Shown here: positions 32,961 through 39,811 of the stretch, one piece after another | Numbering within the stretch: the first letter of the stretch is position 1 | Layout of the letters: every line of letters starts with the position of its first letter | Source of the DNA: a virus | Virus record (IMG/VR): IMGVR_UViG_3300036884_000436 | Location: 1-40,558 of that record | DNA: 40,558 nt | Reading direction: 5' to 3' (one strand) | Notes under the pieces: model-generated | Told to the model about the DNA's origin: nothing | Databases searched by the model: none | The model's input: the letters and a program-made list of their open reading frames with translations, nothing else | Position numbers and translations under genes: made by a program

Positions 32961-32989
32961 AGTGTGAAACCGAGTGCTGGCTTTGTCAA
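32961..32989 (-). promoter_or_regulatory. Promoter of the accessory gene
   Basis: TTGACA, a perfect -35 hexamer, is followed after 17 bp by CACACT (3 of 6) and then the leader of the 126-aa gene. Confidence 0.5.
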
Positions 32990-33280
32990 GAACTTCTCTG
33001 GCCCCGGCGACATTGGCCTTTCGTTTGCGCAGATCCGCCTGGTTGTGCAGTGGGCTGGATCGGCACGCGAACTGCTTTTGCTGTTGCGGTTGCTTTTGCT
33101 TTTCGCCGACATCACTTCGGAATCTTCCTCCTGACGCGCCCTTGGTTGGCAACGTGCTTGCACTCCCTCAATCCCCAGAGGGGGGAGGGGTGTGGGGAGG
33201 GCTTGCCCTCACCACGTTCGTAAAGAAAAAGACTCCTCTGTCTCGGCTGTTGATCGCCGACTCCTGGTCGGCCTCCTTCG
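32990..33280. other. Gene-free stretch upstream of the putative origin
   Basis: No convincing gene on either strand. It holds G-rich tracts (33175-33201), a GAGGGC-TT-GCCCTC hairpin at 33197-33210 without a T-run, and mixed sequence otherwise. Apparent reading frames lack ribosome binding sites and have low-complexity translations. Confidence 0.5.
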
Positions 33281-33480
33281 AGTAGTTATCCACAGAACCC
33301 ACAGCGGAAAATCAACGGCTGCTGTCTTACACACAATGGGAAAGAAGATGAAGGCCTAAATATTAATTGCCGGTTTTTGCTCTTCTCAGAGTTGGTTTTC
33401 ATCAACTTGGAGCTGCTTTCAGTCAGTTAGTCGAGTTGCTTTTCATCAACAGGTCGGGATGGTTTTCCTCGGCTGTGGAT
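33281..33480. other. ori: Putative replication origin with DnaA box and iterons
   Basis: A perfect DnaA box TTATCCACA stands at 33286-33294. An AT-rich patch (TAAATATTAATTG, 33357-33369) follows. Then come repeats starting at 33390, 33411, 33434 and 33458, spaced 21-24 bp: the first and third share AGTTGsTTTTCATCAAC (one mismatch), the second and fourth are degenerate. Helically phased iterons beside an AT-rich patch and next to a DNA-binding gene at 33706 are the usual layout of a phage origin. No activity is shown by sequence alone. Confidence 0.5.
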
Positions 33481-33484
33481 GCCG

Positions 33485-33506
33485 AGTGCGAACTCCAGTT
33501 AGCACT
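33485..33506. repeat. 22-bp near-palindromic repeat, copy 1
   Basis: AGTGC-G-AACT-CC-AGTT-A-GCACT: an inverted repeat with one mismatched pair. An identical copy begins at 33570. A GGCCCTC-TC-GAGGGCC hairpin (33521-33536) lies between the two. Probable binding sites of one dimeric protein. Confidence 0.6.
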
Positions 33507-33569
33507 TCATGCCCGCTACGGGCCCTCTCGAGGGCCTTTCGCTGTTTGTTCGCTTTTCTATTTTGGGGT

Positions 33570-33591
33570 AGTGCGAACTCCAGTTAGCACT
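33570..33591. repeat. 22-bp near-palindromic repeat, copy 2
   Basis: Identical to copy 1, 85 bp away, and about 115 bp downstream of the stop of the putative initiator gene. The 10-bp AGTGCGCACT at 20373-20382 has the same outer arms without the centre. Confidence 0.6.
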
Positions 33592-33638
33592 CGCCAAAGA
33601 GCCAACTTGCGGAATAGCAGTGTTTCCTGGCTGCGCGC

Positions 33639-33671
33639 AAAAAAGCGGCCGGAGACACCTCGCCTCCGGCC
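33639..33671 (-). terminator. Rho-independent terminator of the early operon
   Basis: Read on the minus strand, GGCCGGAG...CTCCGGCC forms an 8-bp GC-rich stem with a 9-nt loop, then GC and six T. It is 35 bp beyond the last minus-strand gene and is the natural end of that long operon. Confidence 0.8.
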
Positions 33672-33705
33672 TTACCTGCAAAACTTCAGTTTTAGGGGAT
33701 AATCG

Positions 33706-34821
33706 TCAGCTTGGGGGCCTGGGGAAGATCTGCTCGAGGATTTTCTCGGGAATGCCTGCTTCTGACATGCGTTTCCAGCACTCACGCTGGAATGTTCCCA
33801 CCTGGCGACCCTCTTCCAGCCACTCCAGGCGTGTCTGCTCGAAGACCTGGTCCATCACGGTTGCCCACTCCGAACGGGTAGCATGCAGGGCCTCCATGGC
33901 GTGATCGTAGCGCTGCTTCTCGGTCTCTGCCCAGTCGCAGATCCCGATGTACTCGTTAGGCTCGTCCTGCTGCCAGATAGCCCCAGGAGTGCCCTTGGGG
34001 ACCTCTGCGCCGTGCTTCTGCCAGCTCCCGGGCTTGCCGATAAACTTGAGCACCCCGAGCCCGTGGTGGACGTTGCCCTTGCGATCGGTCCACTCGGCGG
34101 CCAGGCGGCGCAGCGATCGCCGCACAGTGTCGCGATGGAGGCCTAGTTTGCTGCCTATGAACTCCTGGGTGAGCTGTACGCTGCCGGACTTCCAGCGCTT
34201 GGCGTTTTCGTCGCGGACAAAGAGGCCAAACTCGCGAGTCTCCCCGCCAACGCGTTTGCGGAGAGCAATAAAATTGAAGACCATACGATCTGCCGGCCCG
34301 AGCGGCGATGACGGATGGTTCCCAATTGCGGGGAAGGCGATGTAGTTTACCTTCGAGATCTTCTCGACATCGTCGGCGAAGTACTTCGCGATCTCCGGAC
34401 TCCTCACCAGCTCGCGCGCGCTGGCCGCCTGGAAGTCAACACTCTTGTAGGTGCGTCCGGGCTTTTCTGGAAGAGACCACCTGTACTTGTTACGGCCCCT
34501 TGTGCCGAGCACCTCGATGAAGCTCTTCCCTGGTCGGCGAAGCAACCGGCAGGCCGATTCCGCCCACTTCAGCCCTATTGAGAGCGCCACATCAAGCAAC
34601 GATGGCTGTTTCTGGCTATGGAGTTTACGGCCACCATCCTGGGGAATTGCGTTGAGCGTAATCAGCCCATGTTCCAGGCGGATGTCGCGTTGCTTGTCCT
34701 TGGCCGCCGGGCGAGTCTTGGGCCCGCGGGCGTGCCTGGTGAACTCGTGGCCTACGGTCTCGTAGAGCGCATAAGGGGCGCGCAGCACACCGCTCGAGGC
34801 TGGCATTCCAGGGCGGTGCAT
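33706..34821 (-). CDS. Putative replication initiator / DNA-binding protein
   Basis: 371 aa from ATG 34821. A helix-turn-helix is visible at LTQEFIGSKLGLHRDTVRRSLRRLA, flanked by a basic, aromatic domain; the C-terminus is helical (TRLEWLEEGRQVGTFQRECW). It is the last gene of the early operon and adjoins the iterons, as lambda O-like initiators do. The frame is open upstream with coding-like residues (EEGYKSRKHEKLEFPTPKG) back to a G14 tract; with 13 or 16 G the frame would start at GTG 34906, overlapping the J-domain gene stop. The true N-terminus is therefore probably longer. Confidence 0.6.
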   Translation of the reverse strand: MHRPGMPASSGVLRAPYALYETVGHEFTRHARGPKTRPAAKDKQRDIRLEHGLITLNAIPQDGGRKLHSQKQPSLLDVALSIGLKWAESACRLLRRPGKSFIEVLGTRGRNKYRWSLPEKPGRTYKSVDFQAASARELVRSPEIAKYFADDVEKISKVNYIAFPAIGNHPSSPLGPADRMVFNFIALRKRVGGETREFGLFVRDENAKRWKSGSVQLTQEFIGSKLGLHRDTVRRSLRRLAAEWTDRKGNVHHGLGVLKFIGKPGSWQKHGAEVPKGTPGAIWQQDEPNEYIGICDWAETEKQRYDHAMEALHATRSEWATVMDQVFEQTRLEWLEEGRQVGTFQRECWKRMSEAGIPEKILEQIFPRPPS

Positions 34822-34882
34822 GCCCTTTGGAGTGGGGAACTCCAGCTTCTCGTGCTTGCGAGATTTATAGCCTTCTTCTATG

Positions 34883-34896
34883 CCCCCCCCCCCCCC
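34883..34896. repeat. 14-base poly-C/poly-G tract
   Basis: Fourteen C on the plus strand (G on the coding strand), between the stop of the J-domain gene and the initiator ATG. Its length decides whether GTG 34906 is in frame with the initiator. Homopolymers this long are also prone to sequencing error. Confidence 0.9.
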
Positions 34897-34902
34897 AGCT
34901 AC

Positions 34903-35412
34903 TCACCTTCCCCCCAGTTCGCGGCGAGCATCAGTTCTTGCTTGGACGGCCGCTTCGTATTTGTCGCGATCTCCGCTCCCTGGCACGTCAGGATGGTAAA
35001 CGCGAACGGCCTCCCTGAACTTTGCCTCAACGCCCTCTATCGTCACCGGATCATAGCGGAGACCGAGTACATCGCGCCACGGCTGCGAAGCTTTCTCCGG
35101 GAGCGCCAGGAAGCCGGTGAAGGCGCGCTCCATCATTTCGCTGGCGCCATTGCGTTCGATGGTGCGGATCGCCTCGATCGTGAGGCCGACGGCATGCAGG
35201 TTACAGCGCACCAGGTTGTACTTATCGCAGGCGAAGCACATCGGCCGGCCCTTGCGCTCAAAATAAACGGCCAGGCCTGGATCCTCGGGCTCGCGCTGAG
35301 TTGCCATCGGCAATCCATCGCTGCGCAGCCGCAAATTGCTGGAGATGATTACGTTGGCGGCTTTCAGTATGCGCAGCTCGGCGAGCGGCGCGATGTGCTC
35401 GTCTCGTGTCAT
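34903..35412 (-). CDS. J-domain (DnaJ-like) protein
   Basis: 169 aa. Residues 112-165 form a J-domain: WRDVLGL, helix II, then YHPD (HPD at 140-142) and a final helix (YEAAVQARTDARREL). The N-terminal part (GLAVYFERKGRPMCFACD...GLTIEAIRTIERNGASEMMERAFTGF) matches a phage family usually fused to this domain. J-domains stimulate host DnaK; beside a replication initiator it may remodel the initiator complex as DnaJ/DnaK does for lambda. Overlaps both neighbours by 4 bp. Confidence 0.8.
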   Translation of the reverse strand: MTRDEHIAPLAELRILKAANVIISSNLRLRSDGLPMATQREPEDPGLAVYFERKGRPMCFACDKYNLVRCNLHAVGLTIEAIRTIERNGASEMMERAFTGFLALPEKASQPWRDVLGLRYDPVTIEGVEAKFREAVRVYHPDVPGSGDRDKYEAAVQARTDARRELGGR

Positions 35413-35621
35413 AGGATGTGCCTCAGATCGATCACCCGTCCCGGGGGAAGCTGTTCGCGAAGTTCGCGATCAAACTGCTCCGCGTTCTGATTGGGATCCA
35501 CCACGAGACGATGGATCATGACCAGACAGCGCGCGCCGTGCTCTGTCACGCCGTTCCATACGCGCACCCGGACGCCGTCCATGTGCGTAACTTGGTCCGT
35601 CGACTCGATCGTGATCTTCAT
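35409..35621 (-). CDS. Hypothetical small protein
   Basis: 70 aa, beta-rich (MKITIESTDQVTHMDGVRVRVW) with a helical acidic second half. The next base upstream is the stop of the Acb2-like gene; the 3' end overlaps the J-domain start. Not recognised. Confidence 0.6.
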   Translation of the reverse strand: MKITIESTDQVTHMDGVRVRVWNGVTEHGARCLVMIHRLVVDPNQNAEQFDRELREQLPPGRVIDLRHIL

Positions 35622-35840
35622 CTAAAACTTTCCCGCCGTAGCGATCGCCGCGTTGGCTGTCATCACCGCCTCGCGCACCTTGCGGATCGCCGTGGTCTGA
35701 TCCGGACCTTCGGGCGTGTTCAAAACGAGCAGCCGCACAAAGTGCAGGGCTTCTCTCCGGATCGTCTCGTACTTCACCTGGTCGCCCTCGGTGGGCGGGT
35801 GATAGGTGAACCAGTTTTTAAGCTGTTCGTCGCTGATCAT
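35622..35840 (-). CDS. acb2: Acb2-type anti-CBASS cyclic-nucleotide sponge
   Basis: 72 aa with AAGGAGAAAC before the ATG. The sequence follows the Acb2/Vs.4 helical-hairpin family: NWFTYHPPTEGDQVKYETIR, helix, then a C-terminal REAVMTANAAIA. Family members form hexamers that bind and sequester the cyclic di- and trinucleotides made by CBASS defence systems, without degrading them. Early-operon position suits a protein needed soon after entry. The residues quoted are the basis; ligand preference cannot be read from them. Confidence 0.85.
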   Translation of the reverse strand: MISDEQLKNWFTYHPPTEGDQVKYETIRREALHFVRLLVLNTPEGPDQTTAIRKVREAVMTANAAIATAGKF

Positions 35841-35997
35841 GTTTCTCCTTTCGTAATTTCATTGGCCGGGCAGCGCTGACTTCAAGGACAACCTCGCTAC
35901 TCCGTTCGCGAGTACTGCGGGACCCTTGAACATGCCGCATCTCATGGCGCCGCCCGGACAATGGCTCTGGCGATTCTCCGCGACCTCCTTTCCTCAC
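35818..35997 (-). CDS. Hypothetical small charged protein
   Basis: 59 aa from GTG 35997, which overlaps the stop of the upstream gene (GTGA), and ending inside the Acb2-like gene. Very rich in Arg, Glu and Ser (RRHEMRHVQGSRSTRERSS). The overlap pattern fits the operon, but composition is poor evidence for a folded protein. Confidence 0.35.
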   Translation of the reverse strand: MRKGGRGESPEPLSGRRHEMRHVQGSRSTRERSSEVVLEVSAARPMKLRKEKHDQRRTA

Positions 35998-36230
35998 CGA
36001 ATTCGACAAATCAAGACTTTGTCGCCGATCGGGAAGGGGAACCAGTAAAACCACCGCCGCCAGAATCTGCCCATCGCTCCCTGCCTCCTCGTCGTGGTAA
36101 TCTTGTTTCGCTGCTGCTTTTTGAAATCGACTGGCCGGCGGCGCGCGCTAACGTGCTGCCGGCGTAAGTAAGGCTTGTTGAAGTAAATCTCCGGAGCGCC
36201 TCTCGCAAAGCACCCCATCCGTTCTTCCAT
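35994..36230 (-). CDS. Hypothetical basic protein
   Basis: 78 aa; AAGGAGG precedes ATG 36230. Strongly basic and aromatic, ending RRWFYWFPFPIGDKVLICRIR. An internal ATG with GGGAG upstream would yield the last 26 residues alone. Not recognised. Confidence 0.45.
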   Translation of the reverse strand: MEERMGCFARGAPEIYFNKPYLRRQHVSARRRPVDFKKQQRNKITTTRRQGAMGRFWRRWFYWFPFPIGDKVLICRIR

Positions 36231-36250
36231 GGTTCCTCCTTGGTTGGTTT

Positions 36251-36448
36251 TCAATCATCCGGATGGACCCCTTTGCAGTGGGTTTTCTCCGGATCCTCGC
36301 GCATAAAAATTCCCGCAGTAGTCGGCTCGCCGCAAAAGCAGCAGTCCGTCGATTTCCGAAAGGCGGTCGTCAGCCTTATGGGCAAACGGTGCGGCTCGCG
36401 CTTCACCCAGCACGCTTCGCAAATGGCATGGTTCCAGCGGCTACTCAC
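36251..36448 (-). CDS. Phage zinc-finger protein (two CxxC pairs)
   Basis: 65 aa from GTG 36448, which overlaps the upstream stop (GTGA) and opens GTGAGTAGC. CEACWVKREPHR...CCFCGEPTTAGIFMREDP matches a common small phage zinc-binding family with CxxC pairs and an IYxRxDP-like segment. Function unknown. Confidence 0.65.
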   Translation of the reverse strand: MSSRWNHAICEACWVKREPHRLPIRLTTAFRKSTDCCFCGEPTTAGIFMREDPEKTHCKGVHPDD

Positions 36449-36903
36449 GCTGTCCTTCGCCGTTGGAACATCCACTTCCAGCCCTCTTTTGGACGACGGT
36501 TGACTGCTGCCTTTACCGATCGCGCTGGCTTCTTCGGCGGCTGTGGCGGCGGCGTCGCTTCCGGATCGGCCGGTGCGATCACGAACGTCGTCTTGTCGCC
36601 CACCTGGTCGTAAACATCGATTGGCCACTGTGCACGCTCGCCGAGCTCGAGAAGCGCCAGCTGCACGGCATCGCGATTACTTACGGCCAGCACGCGTTGG
36701 ATTAACCCCGCGTCCACCAAATACTTCACCGCTTCCCTCCATTGCTGCTCGCGCTGATACTCAGGAGACATTTCGCGGCGCATGCGCCTGAGCTCGGCCT
36801 GGAGATCCGAGAACAGCCCATAGGCCTCGTACTCCATCTCCAACTCGTTAGGCTCACGCTCACTTTCGACTTCCTGCCAGCTCGGTCCAAAGTCGCCCGA
36901 CAT
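36445..36903 (-). CDS. Hypothetical charged helical protein
   Basis: 152 aa from ATG 36903. Acidic N-terminus (EVESEREPNELEMEYEAYG), a helical middle with AVKYLVDAGLIQRVLAVSN, and a Pro/Lys-rich tail. Starts one base after the preceding TGA (TGATATG). No function. Confidence 0.55.
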   Translation of the reverse strand: MSGDFGPSWQEVESEREPNELEMEYEAYGLFSDLQAELRRMRREMSPEYQREQQWREAVKYLVDAGLIQRVLAVSNRDAVQLALLELGERAQWPIDVYDQVGDKTTFVIAPADPEATPPPQPPKKPARSVKAAVNRRPKEGWKWMFQRRRTA

Positions 36904-36904
36904 A

Positions 36905-37189
36905 TCACAACAGCCCCTTGCCGCGGCGGTGAAAATCGCGCACATGATCACGCGAGATCTTCAGCCTTTTTGCAGCCTTCGTCTTCACCTGGGCGGCATC
37001 CATCAAAGCCGTATCCATCAGGTACAGGCGCAGGAGATCCTGCGCTTCGCGATAGCTGTAGCCCTCGTATAGAAGCTGCTTGGCACACTCGCGCAGCCGG
37101 TAGCGGGCCTCTGCACTCGGCCGCCGATCGATGGCGAGCTTCTTCACCGCGCGCTTTGGAATGGCCGCGACCCTCGCCGTGGCGCTCAT
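36905..37189 (-). CDS. Fis-type helix-turn-helix DNA-binding protein
   Basis: 94 aa. The C-terminal helix-turn-helix (AAQVKTKAAKRLKISRDHV) has the Fis-family pattern KxxAAKxLxISR. The N-terminal part is basic. Likely a small nucleoid or transcription regulator, possibly recognising the iterons or 22-bp repeats. Overlaps its upstream neighbour by 4 bp. Confidence 0.65.
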   Translation of the reverse strand: MSATARVAAIPKRAVKKLAIDRRPSAEARYRLRECAKQLLYEGYSYREAQDLLRLYLMDTALMDAAQVKTKAAKRLKISRDHVRDFHRRGKGLL

Positions 37190-37422
37190 ACGGCAGACCC
37201 CGGAAATTCAAAACGCTGATTGCGTCCGTGAATGGGAGCGTTCGCAGGTTTCGCGTTCAACAGAATCCGAAAGCAGATCGGCTCCCGGCCCATCGCACGG
37301 CCGTCTTTGTCAAGCGGCCGAACGTAGATGCTCAGGCTGGCCTGGTTGCGATAGAACCAGACCACGGCGCGCCCCTTCTTGGGCACTATGTACTGCGGGA
37401 CGCAGTTTCGAGTGACTGCCAC
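37186..37422 (-). CDS. Hypothetical small protein
   Basis: 78 aa with GTG start and TAGGAG upstream. Beta-rich (AVVWFYRNQASLSIYVRPLD), not recognised. The closing bases overlap the Fis-like gene start. Confidence 0.55.
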   Translation of the reverse strand: MAVTRNCVPQYIVPKKGRAVVWFYRNQASLSIYVRPLDKDGRAMGREPICFRILLNAKPANAPIHGRNQRFEFPGSAV

Positions 37423-37430
37423 GGCCTCTC

Positions 37431-39032
37431 CTACGTCTGCTGAATGAGCGCCTTTGCGTACGTCGCGCTGTCGTCGTAGCCAAACGTCCAGGCGACGGCA
37501 TCGCGAGCGGTGACGATCGCCGGCGGCACGCGCAGGAAATAAGGCTTGCGCGATCCGTCTTCTTCCAGGGTCGAATTCATGACGCGAACCATGACGATCG
37601 GCTCGTCGCCCTCGAGCTCCGCGCGGTAAAGCTCGCCAAACTCGTCCTCATGAATCTTTTGCGCGCCGGTGTCCTGGATGTAGCGCGGGAAGGTATACCG
37701 TTCGAGGAGCACTCTTCTGACTTCGGCGTTGCGCTCCTGCTGGATCTGCTCGACGGTAATAGTTTCCGGATGTTCAACAATTTGCGGATTAACGCGCACG
37801 CCGTGCCATGCCCAGATTCCCCATTTGTCCGGGTACTGCAGGGCTGGCCCGTTTTCGCAATGTAAGCGCCCGCGCTCATCGCGATATAGAACGTTGTGAC
37901 GCTCAGAAATCCAACATATATGCTCGTGAGGCAAGAACCAGCCGGCGTTGCGGGCTATTAGCCATAAGCCGCCGAGCGGGCGAGTTTCTTCGCGCAGATC
38001 GCACACGGTGGCGAAGTAATCGTAAAACCCGAGCCAAGCTGCATCATGCTGGCCATAACCGCTGTCCCCGACGCTGTCCCTGACGCTGGCCCTGACGCTG
38101 GCCCAGACGCTGGCCCTGACGCTGGCCCCGACGCTGGCCCCGACGCTGTCCCCGACGCTGTCCCTGACGCTGGCCCCGACGCTGGCCCAGACGCTGGCCC
38201 TGACGCTGGCCCCGACGCTGGCCCCGACGCTGGCCCAGACGCTGGCCCTGACGCTGGCCCAGACGCTGGCCCAGACGCTGGCCCCGACGCTGTCCCCGAC
38301 GCTGTCCCTGACGCTGGCCCCGACGCTGGCCCCGACGCTGTCCCTGACGCTGGCCCCGACGCTGGCCCCGACGCTGGCCCCGACGCTGGCCCTGACGCTG
38401 GCCCAGACGCTGGCCCCGACGCTGTCCCTGACGCTGGCCCCGACGCTGTCCCTGACGCTGGCCCAGACGCTGTCCCAGACGCTGGCCCCGACGCTGGCCC
38501 AGACGCTGGCCCTGACGCTGGCCCCGACGCTGGCCCCGACGCTGTCCCCGACGCTGTCCCTGACGCTGGCCCCGACGCTGGCCCAGACGCTGGCCCTGAC
38601 GCTGGCCCCGACGCTGGCCCCGACGCTGGCCCTGACGCTGGCCCTGACGCTGGCCCAGACGCTGGCCCAGACGCTGGCCCCGACGCTGGCCCCGACGCTG
38701 GCCCCGACGCTGGCCCTGACGCTGTCCCAGACGCTGGCCCTGACGCTGGCCCCGACGCTGGCCCAGACGGCTTTTCCAATTTTGGTGCGACCGTCGAGCA
38801 GTTGCTCGACGGTCGCCCTGGTAAGCCCCTGTGCAAGTGGCGATGTGGTCCACACGATCTTTTTCGGCGGAGCTTTGCCCGCCAACTCATATGCGAGGCG
38901 AACCCCACGCTCGGCTTCAGCGCGATTCGCGGGCTGAGTCGACAGGCCAATGTCGGTCCATCGTTCAACAAGCTCCGCGAAACGCGCCTCCTGCCCTTTC
39001 GCAAGCGCCGTGATCTTCTTAGTCGGCGACAT
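37431..39032 (-). CDS. DUF6745-like protein with about 58 tandem (A/D)SV(G/R/W) repeats
   Basis: 533 aa. N-terminal residues 1-85 (AKGQEARFAELVERWTDIGL, EQLLDGRTK) and C-terminal residues 330-533 (LHCENGPALQYPDKWGIWAW, PRYIQDTGAQKIHEDEFGEL, MVRVMNSTLEEDG, TARDAVAWTFGYD) fit the family I recall as DUF6745. Between them lie about 58 four-residue units encoded by 12-bp DNA repeats. Function unknown. It overlaps by 14 bp the gene at 39019, which I recall as a constant partner. Confidence 0.75.
   Translation of the reverse strand: MSPTKKITALAKGQEARFAELVERWTDIGLSTQPANRAEAERGVRLAYELAGKAPPKKIVWTTSPLAQGLTRATVEQLLDGRTKIGKAVWASVGASVRASVWDSVRASVGASVGASVGASVWASVWASVRASVRASVGASVGASVRASVWASVGASVRDSVGDSVGASVGASVRASVWASVGASVWDSVWASVRDSVGASVRDSVGASVWASVRASVGASVGASVGASVRDSVGASVGASVRDSVGDSVGASVWASVWASVRASVWASVGASVGASVRASVWASVGASVRDSVGDSVGASVGASVRASVWASVRASVRDSVGDSGYGQHDAAWLGFYDYFATVCDLREETRPLGGLWLIARNAGWFLPHEHICWISERHNVLYRDERGRLHCENGPALQYPDKWGIWAWHGVRVNPQIVEHPETITVEQIQQERNAEVRRVLLERYTFPRYIQDTGAQKIHEDEFGELYRAELEGDEPIVMVRVMNSTLEEDGSRKPYFLRVPPAIVTARDAVAWTFGYDDSATYAKALIQQT
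38061..38769. repeat. 12-bp tandem repeat array, about 58 units
   Basis: Units read GACGCTG[G/T]CCC[T/C/A] on the plus strand. Only positions 8 and 12 vary; other bases, including third codon positions, are identical throughout. On the coding strand this gives Ala or Asp and Arg, Gly or Trp. A nine-unit pattern recurs near both ends of the array. All six frames are open because the unit is a multiple of three. Confidence 0.95.
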
Positions 39033-39333
39033 TGCGGATCTCCTCCGGGGAGTACTCGCGCTGGCGAACTACCTCGTAGTTGCCAGCCGGCAGGACGATA
39101 TCCGCATGCTCCTCGTGGACGATCCGCACGCCCTCTGAGCCAACCCGGAGATAGACTCCGTTGCCGATCTCCAAAACTTCTGCCTGCGTCAGCTCCGCGA
39201 TGCGATGCACGTGCCCGGTGGCTTCGCCCTCGAGGATTGCCCCGCTCTCTCTCTTCACGGCCTTTTGCTTCGGCAGGCCGTCAATACGCCGAATCAGAAC
39301 ATCTCCCTGCCTGTAGAGCTCTTGCTTCTTCAT
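39019..39333 (-). CDS. Partner of the repeat protein (RQGDVLxRR family)
   Basis: 104 aa. YRQGDVLIRRIDGLP, GEATGHVHRI, HEEHADIVLPAGNYEVVRQREY and SPEEIRNV are segments of a family that I recall as frequently encoded next to DUF6745 genes. Beta-rich, probably a small barrel; three His in GHVH and HEEH could bind metal. Function not established. Confidence 0.65.
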   Translation of the reverse strand: MKKQELYRQGDVLIRRIDGLPKQKAVKRESGAILEGEATGHVHRIAELTQAEVLEIGNGVYLRVGSEGVRIVHEEHADIVLPAGNYEVVRQREYSPEEIRNVAD

Positions 39334-39581
39334 TTCAACTTTCGCCCTTTCCGTGCCATCTGCCGTTCGTATCGGGCGCGATCGGCATAGATCTTCGCCG
39401 CCTGGTCGAAGACCGCCTCCCAGGAAATCTCGTAGCGCACCCTGGTTCCCTTGAGCCGCAATGCCAACGTGTAGCCCTGCATGTCGGGCTCAACCACGAT
39501 GGTGCGCACCTTCCCGCGATAGCGCGCCTTGGCCTCACTCTCAAACAACAGCCGCGTCTTGCGCTCAGTTAGCTTAGTCAT
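39330..39581 (-). CDS. Hypothetical small basic protein
   Basis: 83 aa from ATG 39581 with AAGGAG upstream; stop overlaps the next ATG. A beta-rich middle (KVRTIVVEPDMQGYTLALRL) and a basic helical end (RYERQMARKGRKLK). Not recognised. Confidence 0.6.
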   Translation of the reverse strand: MTKLTERKTRLLFESEAKARYRGKVRTIVVEPDMQGYTLALRLKGTRVRYEISWEAVFDQAAKIYADRARYERQMARKGRKLK

Positions 39582-39811
39582 GCGGACTCCTTCAGGTGGC
39601 GCCACGGATCGTTATGCCTTCGCCGCTCCCACTCCGGCAGCTCGGAGACGATATGCGGATAAGGCCGAAAGCTGCAGGTGCACGGCACTTCGATCTCGAC
39701 GCTGTTGGCGCGATGCGCTTGCTGCCAGCGTTCGTTGATCTCGCGCTTGTCGACCTCGCCGAGCCGGCGTTGACCATAGCGCTGTGCGTTCTCGCCATAC
39801 ATGCGGCTCAT
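39578..39811 (-). CDS. Hypothetical protein, early operon
   Basis: 77 aa from ATG 39811, chosen because it overlaps the upstream stop (ATGA). Contains PCTCSFRPYPHIVSELPEWE; single CxC only. Not recognised. Confidence 0.55.
   Translation of the reverse strand: MSRMYGENAQRYGQRRLGEVDKREINERWQQAHRANSVEIEVPCTCSFRPYPHIVSELPEWERRRHNDPWRHLKESA

Noticed and set aside
33367-33702. Plus-strand 111-residue frame in the origin-like region
   Set aside because: No ribosome binding site, runs through hairpins and both 22-bp repeats, and composition is not protein-like.
38061-38769. Possible CRISPR array
   Set aside because: Units are contiguous 12-mers without spacers and lie inside a coding frame.
38046-39572. 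Long plus-strand frame encoding GPDA/VPDA repeats
   Set aside because: It is the mirror of the 12-bp array, which keeps all six frames open. Only the minus-strand frame continues into recognisable domains on both sides.
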